Source of the DNA: Pseudomonas frederiksbergensis
GTDB taxonomy: Bacteria > Pseudomonadota > Gammaproteobacteria > Pseudomonadales > Pseudomonadaceae
NCBI RefSeq assembly: GCF_003732275.1
Contig: NZ_MOBM01000015.1
Location: 49,862 to 113,861, forward strand
DNA length: 64,000 bases
Direction of reading: 5' to 3'
The stretch's first letter is position 1. Every line of letters begins with the position of its first letter. The position numbers and the translations under genes are program-made. The notes under the pieces were generated by a model, which made no database searches, was not told the DNA's origin, and saw nothing but the letters and a program-made list of their open reading frames with translations. Below, in pieces: positions 1 to 10,500 of the stretch.

Positions 1-9
1 TGCTCGCGA
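1..9. repeat. Partial REP arm at window edge
   Basis: The first nine bases (tgctcgcga) match the end of the REP arm gagcctgctcgcgat that recurs at several other places in this window. The rest of the element lies outside the window. Confidence 0.45.
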
Positions 10-32
10 TGAGGGCGCTACGGTCCAAAGCC

Positions 33-962
33 CTACACCTTATCGAGCTTCTTCTCATGCGCCGTGACCTGTTGGCACAACTCGATCATCTGCTCGCGCA
101 TCCAGCGGTTGGCCGGGTCCTGGTCGGTGCTTTCGTGCCAGTAAAGGTGAGTTTCCACCGGCGGGACCTCTTTAACCGGCAGGTTCTCCGCGTACAAGTC
201 ATGGTGACGGGCGAAGCGTTCCGGCACGGTCATGACCATGTCGGTCTGCTGCAACACCTGGGATGCCATCAGGTAATGCTGGGAGCGCAGGGCGATTTTG
301 CGCTGGATGCCCATTTTGCCCAGGGCCAGGTCGACATAGCCCAGACCGCTGCGACGGCTGGAGATGTGGATGTGGGTCAGGGACAGATAATCGTCGAGGG
401 TGAATTTCTCTTTGCCCGCCAGCGGATGGCCCTTGCGCATGGCGCACACATAACGGTCTTCCATCAACTTGACGTGGCGCACCTGCGGGTCGGTGTTGAG
501 CGGCGCATCCACCGCGAAATCCAGACGCCCGGCCGCCAGTTCCTTGGTGGTCTCGCGACGTTTGGACAGGAAGCTTTCGATGATCACCGTCGGCGCCAGG
601 CGTCGCAGGCGCTGGAATAGTGGCGGCAGGATCACCGCTTCAGTGAGGTCGGTCATGCTGATGCGGTAGGTCTTGACCGCCTGCAACGGGTTGAAGATGC
701 GGCTTTCCTGCACCGACACCCGCAGCAAAGAAAGGGCATTACGTACCGGGCCGATGATGTTCTGTGCCATCGGCGTGGGCACCATGCCTTGGGCGGTGCG
801 CACGAAAAGCGGATCGTTGAAGGTCTCGCGCAGGCGGGCCAGAGCGTTCGAGACTGCCGGTTGAGTAATGCCGACAATCTGCCCGGCGCGAGTCAGGTTG
901 GCTTCGGTGTAGATCGCGTCGAAGACGATGAAAAGGTTGAGGTCGACCTTGCTCAGATTCAT
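33..962 (-). CDS. LysR-family transcriptional regulator
   Basis: A 309-residue DNA-binding regulator of the usual LysR length. Residues about 1-65 form the N-terminal winged helix-turn-helix (VDLNLFIVFDAIY, then TQPAVSNALARLR and DPLFVR). The remainder is the type 2 periplasmic-binding-like effector domain. The N-terminal wording resembles the NodD/LeuO-type branch. It is divergent from the acyl-CoA dehydrogenase at 1132 across a gap of about 170 bp, the classic arrangement for a LysR protein that controls its neighbour. Its target and ligand cannot be read from the sequence. The start ATG (962) is the one that gives the canonical MNLSKVDLNL N-terminus. Confidence 0.93.
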   Translation of the reverse strand: MNLSKVDLNLFIVFDAIYTEANLTRAGQIVGITQPAVSNALARLRETFNDPLFVRTAQGMVPTPMAQNIIGPVRNALSLLRVSVQESRIFNPLQAVKTYRISMTDLTEAVILPPLFQRLRRLAPTVIIESFLSKRRETTKELAAGRLDFAVDAPLNTDPQVRHVKLMEDRYVCAMRKGHPLAGKEKFTLDDYLSLTHIHISSRRSGLGYVDLALGKMGIQRKIALRSQHYLMASQVLQQTDMVMTVPERFARHHDLYAENLPVKEVPPVETHLYWHESTDQDPANRWMREQMIELCQQVTAHEKKLDKV

Positions 963-1131
963 TGCGCTGCGCTCTCTGCTCTTGTTATCAGGAAGGGGGC
1001 TCGATCAGTCGATCATATATCGGTGATGAATGTTAATACACGCCGAGAATAGGCTAGGTAAATTATCAACGCTGTTCTAGCATCGATTGCATGCCCTGAA
1101 CAACCTCCCTTAAGTAAGAAGGTAGCTGCCC
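963..1131. promoter_or_regulatory. Divergent LysR / acyl-CoA dehydrogenase promoter region
   Basis: This 169-bp gap holds the promoters of the LysR gene (minus) and the acyl-CoA dehydrogenase gene (plus). It includes an AT-rich stretch around 1010-1070. A purine-rich ribosome-binding sequence (aagaaggtag) ends a few bases before the ATG at 1132. LysR proteins usually bind a T-N11-A site in such gaps; I did not identify one confidently. Confidence 0.5.
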
Positions 1132-2361
1132 ATGGATTTCGCTTATTCGCCCAAAGTGCAAGAACTGCGTGAGCGCGTGACTGCGTTCATGGACACCTAC
1201 GTTTATCCCGCTGAAGCGGTGTTCGAACGCCAGGTCGCCGAGGGCGATCGCTGGCAGCCGACAGCGATCATGGAAGAACTCAAACTCAAGGCCAAGGCCG
1301 AAGGCCTGTGGAATTTGTTTCTGCCTGAATCCGAACTCGGCGCCGGCCTGACCAACCTCGAATATGCGCCATTGGCGGAAATCATGGGCCGCTCGCTGCT
1401 GGGCCCTGAGCCGTTCAACTGCTCCGCGCCGGATACCGGCAATATGGAAGTGCTGGTGCGTTACGCCAATGAAGAACAGAAGCAACGCTGGCTCGAACCT
1501 CTGTTGCGCGGCGAGATCCGCTCGGCGTTCGCCATGACCGAGCCGGATGTGGCCTCGTCCGACGCCACCAACATGGCCGCCTGCGCTGTGCGTGATGGCG
1601 ACGAATGGGTGATCAACGGCAAGAAATGGTGGACCTCAGGGGCCTGTGATCCACGCTGCAAGATCCTGATCTTCATGGGCCTGAGCAACCCGGATGCACC
1701 GCGCCATGCGCAGCACTCGATGATTCTGGTGCCGGTGGATACCCCAGGCGTGAAGATTGTGCGTCCGCTACCGGTGTTCGGTTATGACGACGCGCCTCAC
1801 GGCCATGCCGAAGTGTTGTTCGAAAACGTCCGGGTGCCGTACGAAAACGTCCTGTTGGGTGAAGGACGCGGCTTCGAAATTGCTCAGGGTCGCCTCGGCC
1901 CAGGCCGGATTCACCACTGCATGCGTTCGATCGGCATGGCCGAGCGTGCGTTGGAGCTGATGTGCAAACGTGCGATCAACCGCACTGCGTTCGGCAAACC
2001 CCTGGCGCGTCTGGGCGGTAACATCGACAAAATCGCCGACTCGCGGATGGAGATCGATATGGCGCGCCTGCTGACGTTGAAAGCGGCGTACATGATGGAC
2101 ACGGTCGGCAACAAGGTGGCGAAGAGCGAGATCGCGCAGATCAAAGTCGTCGCACCGAACGTGGCATTGCGGGTGATCGACCGGGCGATCCAGATCCATG
2201 GCGGGGCAGGGGTTTCCAACGATTTCCCGCTGGCCTACATGTACGCCATGCAACGCACCCTGCGCCTGGCCGACGGCCCGGACGAAGTGCATCGCGCGGC
2301 GATCGGCAAGTTCGAGATCGGCAAATATGTGCCTAAAGAGATGATGCGTAGCGGTCAGTAA
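1132..2361 (+). CDS. Acyl-CoA dehydrogenase
   Basis: A 409-residue FAD-dependent acyl-CoA dehydrogenase, expected to introduce a C2-C3 double bond in an acyl-CoA thioester and pass electrons to ETF. The order is N-terminal helical domain, central beta domain ([15 protein letters not shown] around residues 135-150, then [14 protein letters not shown]), and C-terminal four-helix domain with the RTAFGKPLA and [15 protein letters not shown] signatures. The sequence resembles the long ACAD10/11-like branch in length and wording, so a branched or hydroxylated acyl-CoA may be the substrate. It is a single gene with no beta-oxidation partners beside it. The divergent LysR gene is its likely regulator. 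Confidence 0.93.
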   Translation: MDFAYSPKVQELRERVTAFMDTYVYPAEAVFERQVAEGDRWQPTAIMEELKLKAKAEGLWNLFLPESELGAGLTNLEYAPLAEIMGRSLLGPEPFNCSAPDTGNMEVLVRYANEEQKQRWLEPLLRGEIRSAFAMTEPDVASSDATNMAACAVRDGDEWVINGKKWWTSGACDPRCKILIFMGLSNPDAPRHAQHSMILVPVDTPGVKIVRPLPVFGYDDAPHGHAEVLFENVRVPYENVLLGEGRGFEIAQGRLGPGRIHHCMRSIGMAERALELMCKRAINRTAFGKPLARLGGNIDKIADSRMEIDMARLLTLKAAYMMDTVGNKVAKSEIAQIKVVAPNVALRVIDRAIQIHGGAGVSNDFPLAYMYAMQRTLRLADGPDEVHRAAIGKFEIGKYVPKEMMRSGQ

Positions 2362-2375
2362 GACTGGTGGGCTTT

Positions 2376-2510
2376 TGTGGCGAGGGAGCTTGCTCCCGCT
2401 GGGGCGCGAAGCGGCCCTGAAATATGGCAACCCGGTTGTTTCAGATGTACCGGGTTGTCTGACTTCGCGACTGCTTCGCAGCCGAGCGGGAGCAAGCTCC
2501 CTCGCCACAA
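2376..2510. repeat. REP pair (REPIN), gtggcgaggga family
   Basis: Two inverted arms, ttgtggcgagggagcttgct and its reverse complement at 2490-2510, surround a spacer of about 90 bases. They lie between the acyl-CoA dehydrogenase and the convergent PstS-OmpA gene. The same arm sequence recurs at 14645-14743. Confidence 0.85.
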
Positions 2511-2525
2511 TGGTCGGTGCTCACT

Positions 2526-3866
2526 TCAATACACCCAAACCTCAACCCGCCGATTCTTGATCCGCCCCTCATCCCCGCTGTTGGTCGCCACCGGCATCTC
2601 GGCGCCGAAACCGCGAATCTCGCGAAACACCACGCCGCTTTTCACCAGCTCTCGCCGCACCGCCATGGCCCGCAGTTTCGACAGCAGGTCGGCCCGCGCC
2701 GGGTCGCTCTTGGCGTCGCCAAACCCTACCAGCGTCACTTGCCGATTGGTTTTGTCGTGCTGCTTTATATAGTCGAGCACCCGCGACAGGTCTTGTCGGG
2801 CCTTGTTGTCCAGCGCTGCGCTGCCTTCTTCGAAGCGGAAATTCACCGTCAAACGCTGAGCATGGCGGCTGAGCGCCTGATAACCCTCGGGCATCAACGC
2901 ATTCGGCGCGACAGTCATGGCCTGAACGGTCTGTGCGATAAAACCATTGGCCGCGACGATCGCCTGGCCTTTGCTGCTTTGGGCGAATTTCACCAAGGCT
3001 TGGGCCCAGGGATTTTTCCCGGTCGGCGGTAGGTATAAGAACAGCCGACGGGACAATGGGTAATCTTCCGTCGCGATCAGGCTGTTGAGCGGCAGCATGG
3101 CCTGGGAATCGCCATCGACAATGGCCAAGGCTTTGGCCTGACGCACATAAGGCAAACCGATGAAGCCAATGCCTTGCGGGTCCAGACTGACGGCGTCGGA
3201 CAATTGCTCGCTGGATTCGAACCGTTTCGCGTTGCCGCTCAGAGTTTTCCCACGCGGGCTGAGGACCAGTTCCTTGAACGTGTCATAGGTGCCCGATTGA
3301 TCATCTCGCGCATAGAGATGAATCGTCCCACCGGTGCCGCCGAGTTCTTCCCAGGTTTTCGCTTCGCCGCTGAAGATCCGCGCCAGTTGTACGGTGTTGA
3401 GTTGCTTCAGCGGATTGTGCGGATGAAGGATGATTGCCAGCCCATCGATGGCGATGACTTGCTCGGCAACCGGGCTTTTCAGATCGCCCAGCGGTTCGAG
3501 ATCCAGCCGTTCGCTGTCCTTGATCGGGCGCGAGGAGGCCGCGAGATCGGCAGCGGCGATTTTCAGGGCTTTGAACCCGGTGCTGGAACCGTGGGCCGCG
3601 ACTTCCACTTCGACTCGGCGTCCCTGAACGGTTTCGCCGACGATGCGTTGTTCGTTGGCTTTGTCCGGGGTTTCGCGGTGAACCTTGAGCAGGCCCTGTT
3701 CACGCATCAACCCCTCGACCAGCGCCGGGCCCAATGCCGCGCCAATCGTGTTGGAGCCCTGGATGCGCAGCACCGGGCCACGTTCGGGCGTCGGCAAGTC
3801 GCTGGCCGACACCGTTAATGGCAGCAGGGCGGCGAGCATCGACAGAAACAACACGCGCAGCGTCAT
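2526..3866 (-). CDS. Phosphate-binding (PstS-like) protein fused to OmpA domain
   Basis: A 446-residue exported protein. Residues 1-21 form a signal peptide ending at SAS. Residues about 30-300 form a PstS-like periplasmic binding domain (LRIQGSNTIG near the start, DDQSGTYDTFKELV in the middle). Residues about 330-446 are an OmpA-type peptidoglycan-binding domain (VNFRFEEGS, GFGDAKSDPARAD, RIKNRRVEVWVY). The combination suggests a binding protein tethered to the cell wall rather than serving a permease, since no pst permease or ATPase genes adjoin. Binding of phosphate or a related oxyanion is inferred from the family. It may act as a sensor or scavenger. It is convergent with the gene at 1132. 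Confidence 0.85.
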   Translation of the reverse strand: MTLRVLFLSMLAALLPLTVSASDLPTPERGPVLRIQGSNTIGAALGPALVEGLMREQGLLKVHRETPDKANEQRIVGETVQGRRVEVEVAAHGSSTGFKALKIAAADLAASSRPIKDSERLDLEPLGDLKSPVAEQVIAIDGLAIILHPHNPLKQLNTVQLARIFSGEAKTWEELGGTGGTIHLYARDDQSGTYDTFKELVLSPRGKTLSGNAKRFESSEQLSDAVSLDPQGIGFIGLPYVRQAKALAIVDGDSQAMLPLNSLIATEDYPLSRRLFLYLPPTGKNPWAQALVKFAQSSKGQAIVAANGFIAQTVQAMTVAPNALMPEGYQALSRHAQRLTVNFRFEEGSAALDNKARQDLSRVLDYIKQHDKTNRQVTLVGFGDAKSDPARADLLSKLRAMAVRRELVKSGVVFREIRGFGAEMPVATNSGDEGRIKNRRVEVWVY

Positions 3867-3935
3867 GCCGGCACCTTATAAGCCTGGGAAAGTGCCGGGA
3901 GAATAAGTCAGTAAGGTTTCTGAACGATGACAGAT

Positions 3936-4015
3936 CAAAAGATCGCAGCCTGCGGCAGCTCCTACATTGGTTCGGTGTACACCCTGTAGGAGCTGCCGCA
4001 GGCTGCGATCTTTTG
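3936..4015. repeat. REP pair, gatcgcagcctgcggcagctcc family
   Basis: Inverted arms caaaagatcgcagcctgcgg and its complement, separated by about 27 bases, form a near-perfect long hairpin just downstream of xthA. This is a different REP family from the one at 2376. A related pair is at 23252. Confidence 0.85.
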
Positions 4016-4018
4016 CTT

Positions 4019-4831
4019 TTAGCTCAACTCAAGCCAGATCGGCGCGTGATCGGAGGGTTTTTCCATCCCGCGCAAGTCGTAATCCACGCCGGCATCCTTC
4101 ACTCGCGGCAACAACCCATGGGACGCCATGATCAAGTCAATCCGCAGCCCGCGCTTGGGTTCATCTTCAAACCCGCGGCTGCGGTAGTCGAACCAACTGA
4201 AACGGTCGGCAACGTCCGGGTTCAGGTGACGGAAACTGTCCACCAGGCCCCAATTCTTCAGGCGGGCCATCCACTCGCGTTCTTCCGGCAGGAAGCTGCA
4301 TTTGCCGGTTTTCAGCCAGCGTTTCATGTTGTCCGGGCCGATGCCGATGTCGCAGTCTTCCGGGGAAATGTTCACATCACCCATCACCACAATCGGTTGA
4401 TCATTGCTGAACTGGCTTTCCAGTAACTGCTGCAAATCGCTGTAGAAACGTTCCTTGGCCGGGAATTTGGTGGGGTGATCGCGGCTTTCGCCCTGTGGGA
4501 AATAGCCGTTCATGATGGTCACAGGCACGCCATTGGCGTCGGCGAACGTGCCCCAGATGAAGCGCCGCTGAGCATCTTCTTCGTCAGTGGTGAAGCCCTT
4601 GTACAACGCAATCGGTTCCTGGCGCGAGAGCAGGGCTACGCCGTAGTGGCCTTTTTGCCCATGGAAATGCACGTGATAACCCAGTGCCTGAACCTCGGCC
4701 AAGGGAAACTGGTCGTCGTGGACCTTGGTTTCCTGCAATCCGATCACGTCTGGTTGATGTTTCTCAATCAGCGCCGCCAGCTGATGCGGGCGAGCGCGCA
4801 GCCCGTTGATGTTGAAGGAGACGATCTTCAT
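4019..4831 (-). CDS. xthA: Exodeoxyribonuclease III
   Basis: A 270-residue AP endonuclease and 3'-5' exonuclease for base excision repair. The start was set at 4831 because it gives the family N-terminus [14 protein letters not shown] and the usual length of about 268-270. The reading frame stays open further upstream (to 5155), but that part has no family resemblance. Visible motifs of the EEP nuclease fold are N7 and N9 in FNING, the metal ligand in LQETKVHD, a [10 protein letters not shown] segment, [11 protein letters not shown], and the C-terminal RIDLIMAS and KPSDHAPIW (catalytic Asp-His). It stands alone, flanked by REP elements on both sides. Confidence 0.95.
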   Translation of the reverse strand: MKIVSFNINGLRARPHQLAALIEKHQPDVIGLQETKVHDDQFPLAEVQALGYHVHFHGQKGHYGVALLSRQEPIALYKGFTTDEEDAQRRFIWGTFADANGVPVTIMNGYFPQGESRDHPTKFPAKERFYSDLQQLLESQFSNDQPIVVMGDVNISPEDCDIGIGPDNMKRWLKTGKCSFLPEEREWMARLKNWGLVDSFRHLNPDVADRFSWFDYRSRGFEDEPKRGLRIDLIMASHGLLPRVKDAGVDYDLRGMEKPSDHAPIWLELS

Positions 4832-5132
4832 GGTCGGCAGTCCTGGCAAAAGTGCGATGCTAGCTGACATGTAGGAACGGGGCCAGCCTTGGGGTGAGGC
4901 GATTCGTTTTTGCCCGTCAGCTTTGTGTAGGCCGTTATGGCCCAATCGCGAGCAGGCTCGCTCCCACAGGTTATGAGTCTGGTCTATACCTTGTGGGAGC
5001 GAGCCTGCTCGCGATGACGGTTTAAGTACCACCACTGATTTCGGATCAGTCAGGAACTGTGCAAGCGCCAACACGCTCGTAACAATAAGAGCGCCGCCAT
5101 TTTTTAGCCGCGCCCAGGGGAGATCTACCGTT
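4832..5132. other. Intergenic region between xthA and GNAT gene
   Basis: About 300 bp between divergent genes. It holds the REP pair listed at 4945 and presumably both promoters. The 5' part of the apparent open frame upstream of xthA (4832-5155 minus) runs through the REP and is not coding. Confidence 0.6.
4945..5015. repeat. REP pair, gggagcgagcctgctcgcgat family
   Basis: Inverted arms atcgcgagcaggctcgctcc and its complement lie about 24 bases apart. This is the commonest REP family in the window, with further pairs at 11274, 16357, 21180, 29717 and 58916. Confidence 0.88.
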
Positions 5133-5783
5133 ATGCCCGAAACCTCGACCGTCATCGCCGATATTCACATGCTCGACAGCGGCTATTCCCGCGAAGCACG
5201 TTCCCTGCTGTACCAGGCGTACCGGCACGAGCCGACGTTCGGCTATCTGTTCGAAGCCGAGCGCCCCGGTTATGAACAGCGGGTACGGGCGACGGTGCGT
5301 GAACTGGTCAAACAGCACTTTTTGCAGGACTTGCCGGCCATCGGCCTGTTGGTGAATGACCGCTTGATCGGCATCGCCCTGATTGCGCCGCCGCAACGCC
5401 GCTTGGGCATCACCGAAAGCTGGGCCTGGCGCCTGCGGATGGTGCTCAGCACCGGGTTTCGCTGTACCCGACGTTACCTCGATTACCACGCCGCCGTGAT
5501 GGCGTGTGTGCCGTCCGACTCGGTGCATGTCTTGCCATTACTGGGGGTTCACCCGCAATTTCAGGGCAAACATTTCGGCGAACAATTGCTGCAAGCGGTC
5601 CATAACTGGTGCGCGGTCGATGAGCACTCCCAGGGCGTGATCCTCGACACCGGGAACCCTCGTTATCTGGAGTTCTATAAGCGACAGGGCTACGAGGAGA
5701 TCGGCGAAGTGGCCGTGGGGCCGATTCGTGAGCACGTGTTTTTCCACGCCAACCCGCAGGTGTTACAAACAGCAACGGCATAA
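5133..5783 (+). CDS. GNAT-family N-acetyltransferase
   Basis: A 216-residue protein with the acetyl-CoA-binding GNAT core in its C-terminal half. The [20 protein letters not shown] stretch at about residues 133-152 is motif A. It is followed by [20 protein letters not shown], which is motif B with the aromatic near the acyl site. The N-terminal 100 residues are less conserved and presumably bind the acceptor. The substrate is unknown. A purine-rich sequence (aggggagat) precedes the ATG. The gene is a single transcription unit, with tamA starting 64 bp downstream. Confidence 0.87.
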   Translation: MPETSTVIADIHMLDSGYSREARSLLYQAYRHEPTFGYLFEAERPGYEQRVRATVRELVKQHFLQDLPAIGLLVNDRLIGIALIAPPQRRLGITESWAWRLRMVLSTGFRCTRRYLDYHAAVMACVPSDSVHVLPLLGVHPQFQGKHFGEQLLQAVHNWCAVDEHSQGVILDTGNPRYLEFYKRQGYEEIGEVAVGPIREHVFFHANPQVLQTATA

Positions 5784-5847
5784 AGGTAGAACTTTCGCGG
5801 CAGGTCAGGCTCTATCAGGCCCCTAGGCTCGTGATAGCATCCGCGCT

Positions 5848-7575
5848 ATGAAGTTTTCCGGAAGATTTACCAGTGGCGTGCTGATGCTGATCTCCAGCTG
5901 CGCGGCGCTGGCGCAAAGTGAATTGGATGTGCGGATCAAACCGTCCAACGATGAACTGAAGGCCAATATAGAGGGCTATATCGGTAGCCTCGGCGATCGC
6001 GATGAAGAAGCCTTGCTGCGCTTCAGTCGTGGCGCCGAAGAACAGGCGCGCAAGGCCGCCCAGGCCTTGGGTTATTACCAGCCGCAAATCGACAGCGACG
6101 TGAAGGGCGGCAAGACGCCGCGCCTGGTGTTGAATATCGACCCCGGCGAGCCGATCCATTTGCGCAACGTCACGGTACGCATCGACGGCCCGGCGGCCTC
6201 GTTCAAATCCTTTCGTGTACCGAAAAGCGACCTGCTGAAACCCGGCGCAGTACTTAACCATGGCCGTTACGAAGACGCCAAGCGGCTGATCCAGAACCAG
6301 GCCTCTCGCTATGGCTTTTTCAGTGGACATTTCACCCGCCAGAAACTGTTGGTGGACCCGCGTGCCGGCGTCGCCGACATCGAATTGATCTACGACAGCG
6401 GCCCGCGCTATGCGCTGGGCAAAGTCAGTTTTGAAGGCGACACACCGTTCGATGAAGACCTGCTGCAACGCATGGTGCCGTTCAAGGCCGGTACGCCCTA
6501 TGACTCCGAACTGATCGCCGAACTCAATCAGGCGCTGCAATCGAGCGGCTATTTCGAGGGCGTGCGCGTGGACGCAGCACCGACCGCGTCCAAGGACGAC
6601 GTGATACCGGTGGCGGTCAAACTCGAAACCCGCAAGCCAAGGACCATGGGGCTCGGCCTGGGTTTTTCCACCGACGTCGGTCCACGGGTCAAAGCCAACT
6701 GGACCCGTCATTGGGTTAATCCTCAGGGGCACAGCTATGGCTGGGAGGCCGAGATTTCGGCGCCACGGCAGAACGTCGGGCTGTTTTACGACGTTCCGCT
6801 GGACCCACCATTGACCGACAAACTGCGCTTTGCCGGTGGTTATCAGTATGAAGAAATCGCTGGCACCGATACCCTCAGCAAGCTGCTGACCCTCGGTCCC
6901 GAGTGGCACAGCAAGTTGCCCAGCGGCTGGCAGCGGGTGGTGTCGCTCAAGTGGCAACGCGAGGAATACCAACTCGGTGACGATTCGGGGCTCAGCACCT
7001 TACTGATGCCCGGCGTGAGCTATTCGTACCTGAAAAGTGACAACCGCATCGATCCGCACAACGGCTATCGTCTGCAATTCGAAACCAAAGTCGCCAAGGA
7101 AGGACTGGGTTCGGACACCAATCTGGTCTACGGCACGGCGCTGGTCAAAGGCCTGACTACGGTCTTCGACAAACACCGCTTGCTCGGTCGGGTGCAGGTC
7201 GGCGGCAGCGCCACCAACGGCTACAAATCGGTGCCGCCGTCCTTGCGTTTCTTTGCCGGTGGCGATCAGAGTGTGCGCGGTTACGATTACCAGAGCCTGT
7301 CCCCGGAAAACTCCGATGGCGACCGTATCGGTGGCCGTTACATGGTGGCCGGCAGCGTCGAGTATCAATACTCCATCGCCGAAAAATGGCGGGTCGCTAC
7401 CTTCATCGACCAGGGCAACTCCTTCAACACACTCGAACTGCCGAACCTGAAGACGGGTGTCGGTATCGGCGTACGCTGGGTTTCGCCGGTGGGGCCGATT
7501 CGCCTCGACCTGGCCCACGCGATGGACGACGACGGCGGCATTCGACTGCACTTTTCCATGGGGCCTGAGCTGTGA
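5848..7575 (+). CDS. tamA: TamA, outer-membrane translocation and assembly module subunit
   Basis: A 575-residue Omp85-family protein. Residues 1-22 form a signal peptide (cleavage after ALAQ). Residues about 25-260 hold three POTRA domains, including GKVSFEGDTPFDEDLLQRMV in the third. The C-terminal 300 residues form the 16-stranded barrel with the characteristic FFAGGDQSVRGYDYQSL lid-lock motif. The last stretch (GPIRLDLAHAM and LHFSMGPEL) is the final beta strand. With TamB it assists insertion of autotransporters and other outer-membrane proteins and is also implicated in phospholipid transport. It overlaps tamB by four bases (GTGA), which indicates translational coupling. Confidence 0.96.
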   Translation: MKFSGRFTSGVLMLISSCAALAQSELDVRIKPSNDELKANIEGYIGSLGDRDEEALLRFSRGAEEQARKAAQALGYYQPQIDSDVKGGKTPRLVLNIDPGEPIHLRNVTVRIDGPAASFKSFRVPKSDLLKPGAVLNHGRYEDAKRLIQNQASRYGFFSGHFTRQKLLVDPRAGVADIELIYDSGPRYALGKVSFEGDTPFDEDLLQRMVPFKAGTPYDSELIAELNQALQSSGYFEGVRVDAAPTASKDDVIPVAVKLETRKPRTMGLGLGFSTDVGPRVKANWTRHWVNPQGHSYGWEAEISAPRQNVGLFYDVPLDPPLTDKLRFAGGYQYEEIAGTDTLSKLLTLGPEWHSKLPSGWQRVVSLKWQREEYQLGDDSGLSTLLMPGVSYSYLKSDNRIDPHNGYRLQFETKVAKEGLGSDTNLVYGTALVKGLTTVFDKHRLLGRVQVGGSATNGYKSVPPSLRFFAGGDQSVRGYDYQSLSPENSDGDRIGGRYMVAGSVEYQYSIAEKWRVATFIDQGNSFNTLELPNLKTGVGIGVRWVSPVGPIRLDLAHAMDDDGGIRLHFSMGPEL

Positions 7576-10500
7576 AGCGTGGTTTGAAAATAACGCTGCT
7601 GGCGATTCCGGCGCTGCTGATGCTGATCGTGCTGACACTGGTGACCGTGCTGGGCACTCCGACGGGCAGTCGCTGGGCCCTCGGGTTTGTGCCGGGTTTG
7701 ACCGTGGAGAATTTCCAGGGCCGTTTGGGTGGGCAGTGGAGCGCCGATCATCTGGTGTGGCAGCAGGACAGCAGCCGGGTTGAGCTGAACAAAGCGATTT
7801 TCGCCTGGTCGCCGCTGTGCCTGATGCGCATGACGTTGTGCATCGAGCAATTGCAGGCCGAGCAGGTCAGCCTGCAATTCCCGCCGGGCGTGGAAGAGCA
7901 AAGCAGTGGCCCGATCAGTCTGCCGGACTTGAAATTGCCGCTGGCCATCGAATTGGGCGACGTCAAAATCGGGCGTCTGGTGTTCAATGGCAGCGAAGAA
8001 CTCAAGGGGCTGCAACTGGCGGCGCACTGGACCGAGAAGGGTTTGCAGATCGACTCGGTGCATTTGCAGCGTGATGAACTGAGCCTGAACCTGTCCGGGC
8101 TGTTGCAACCGAGCGGTAACTGGCCGCTGACCGCTGAAGGCAAACTGACCCTGCCGTCGCCGGGTACCGAACCATGGGCACTGGTCCTGAAGGTCGACGG
8201 TGATTTGCTGAAAACCCTGAACCTGAAAGCCGACAGCAGCGGCTACCTGAATGGCCAACTCACTGGCGAGCTGCAACCGCTGGCGGAAAACCTGCCGGCC
8301 AACGTGCGCATCACCGCCGACGGCTTCAAACCCAGCGCCGATCTACCGGATACCTTGCAACTCAATCAACTGGAACTCACCGGCGACGGCGATCTGAAAA
8401 ACGGTTACCAATTGCTCGGTAAAGCCATGTTACCCGCAGAGCAAGGCCCGGTTGCGCTATTGCTGCAAGGCAAGGTCGACGCCAAGGGCGCGCAGATCGC
8501 TGGCCTCGACCTGACGGCCAACGACAAACAAAGCCTCAAGCTCACCGGGCAAGTGGATTGGAGCAAAGGCCTGAATGCCGAGGCGAAAATCGACTGGCTG
8601 GATTTCCCGTGGCACCGTCTCTATCCGCTGATCGACGAGCCGCAAGTGGCGCTGCGCAGCTTCAACGGTGAAGTCTCCTACACCGACGGCAACTACATCG
8701 GTAACTTCAAAGCCGCACTGGATGGCCCGGCCGGGGCGTTCAGCCTGAACAGCCCGTTCAGCGGCGATCTGACCAAAATCCACCTGCCGCAATTCAAACT
8801 CGAAGCCGGGCAGGGCAAGGCCGAAGGGCACCTGAATCTGCAGTTTGCCGACGGTATCGCCTGGGATACGGCGCTGGACCTCTCGGCAATCAACCCGGCG
8901 TACTGGCTCGCGGAGTTGCCAGGCACGTTGGCCGGTCCCTTGCGCAGCAAAGGCGAGATGAAGAACGAAACGCTCAGCCTGACCGCCGACCTGGACCTGA
9001 AAGGCAAGCTGCGCGGGCAACCGGCCATATTGCAAGCCAAGGCCGATGGTGGCGGCGAGCGATGGAACCTCAGTGCATTGCAGGTTCGTCTCGGTGACAA
9101 CAGCATCAATGGTCAGGGCAGCCTGCAACAGAAACTCGCCGGCCGGATCGACATCAAGATGCCGCGTCTGGCCCAGCTCTGGCCGCAACTGCGCGGTCAG
9201 CTCAATGGCCGGGTCGATGTCGCCGGCACGCTCAAAGCGCCACAAGGCAAGCTCGGCCTGCAAGGCACGCAACTGGCGTTCGAAGACAATCGCCTGCAAA
9301 GCCTCAATCTGGACGCCACCCTCGACAGCGCTCAGCGGGCGAAGATCGACCTCAAGGGCAGCGGCATTCAGACCGGCGACACGTCACTGGGCACGTTGAC
9401 CGCCAGCGGTCAGGGCGACATCAAAAACCAGAAACTCGCCCTCGACCTGCAAGGACCGAAGCTGAAACTGGCGCTCGGTCTCGACGGCGCACTGGATAAG
9501 GGCAACTGGCGCGGGCGCCTGGCCAGTGGCGATATCCAGGCTGGCGGTCAGGACTGGAAGCTGCAAAATCCGGCGAAGCTCGAGCGACTGGCGGACGGCA
9601 AAATCAACTTCGGCGCCCATTGCTGGATGTCCGGCCCGGCCAGCCTGTGCGGCGAAGACCAGCGTTTGATGCCCGAGCCGAAGCTGCGTTACCACCTCAA
9701 GCAATTCCCCATCGACAGCTTGGCGCAATGGCTGCCGAAGGATTTCGCCTGGAAGGGCAAGCTCAACGCCGATCTGCAACTGGATTTACCGGCCAGCGGC
9801 CCGAACGGCCAGATCAGCATCGACGCCAGTGGCGGCACCTTGCGTATGCGCGAGAAGGAGCAATGGCTGGACTTCCCGTACCAGACCCTGAAACTCACCA
9901 GCAAACTCACGCCGAAACGCATCGACACCGACCTCAACTTTGTCGGCGGCAAGCTCGGTGAGCTGATGGTTCAGGCGCAGATCAACCCGCTGCCGAAGAA
10001 CAAACCGCTGACCGGTTCATTCCGCCTCAGTGGTCTGGACTTGTCGGTGGCGCGGCCGTTTGTGCCGATGGTCGAGAAACTCACCGGGCATTTGAGCGGC
10101 AGCGGCACATTGTCCGGCGGGCTGCTGGCGCCGCTGGTCAACGGCAACCTTGAGCTGCGCGACGGTGAAATCTCCGGGCCTGAACTGCCGATGGCGCTCC
10201 AAGCCTTGCAACTTCAAGCCGTGATTGCCGGTGAAACCGTGCAACTGAACGGCGGCTGGAAAAGCGGCAAGAGCGGGCAGGGCAGCCTCAATGGCAACAT
10301 TGCCTGGGGCCAGGCGCTGGTGGTGGATCTGGCGCTCAAGGGCTCGCATTTACCGGTCACCGTTGAGCCCTACGCCGCGCTGGAAGTCGCGCCGGACCTG
10401 AAGATTTCCATGAAGGACGACAGACTGGCGATCGTCGGCAAGGTGCTGGTGCCCAAGGGCGAAATCACCGTGCGCGAACTGCCGCCATCAACCGTCAAGG

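Noticed and set aside
4832-5155. Upstream extension of the xthA frame
   Set aside because: It runs through a REP pair and adds about 108 residues unlike any exonuclease III; the internal ATG 4831 gives the family N-terminus.
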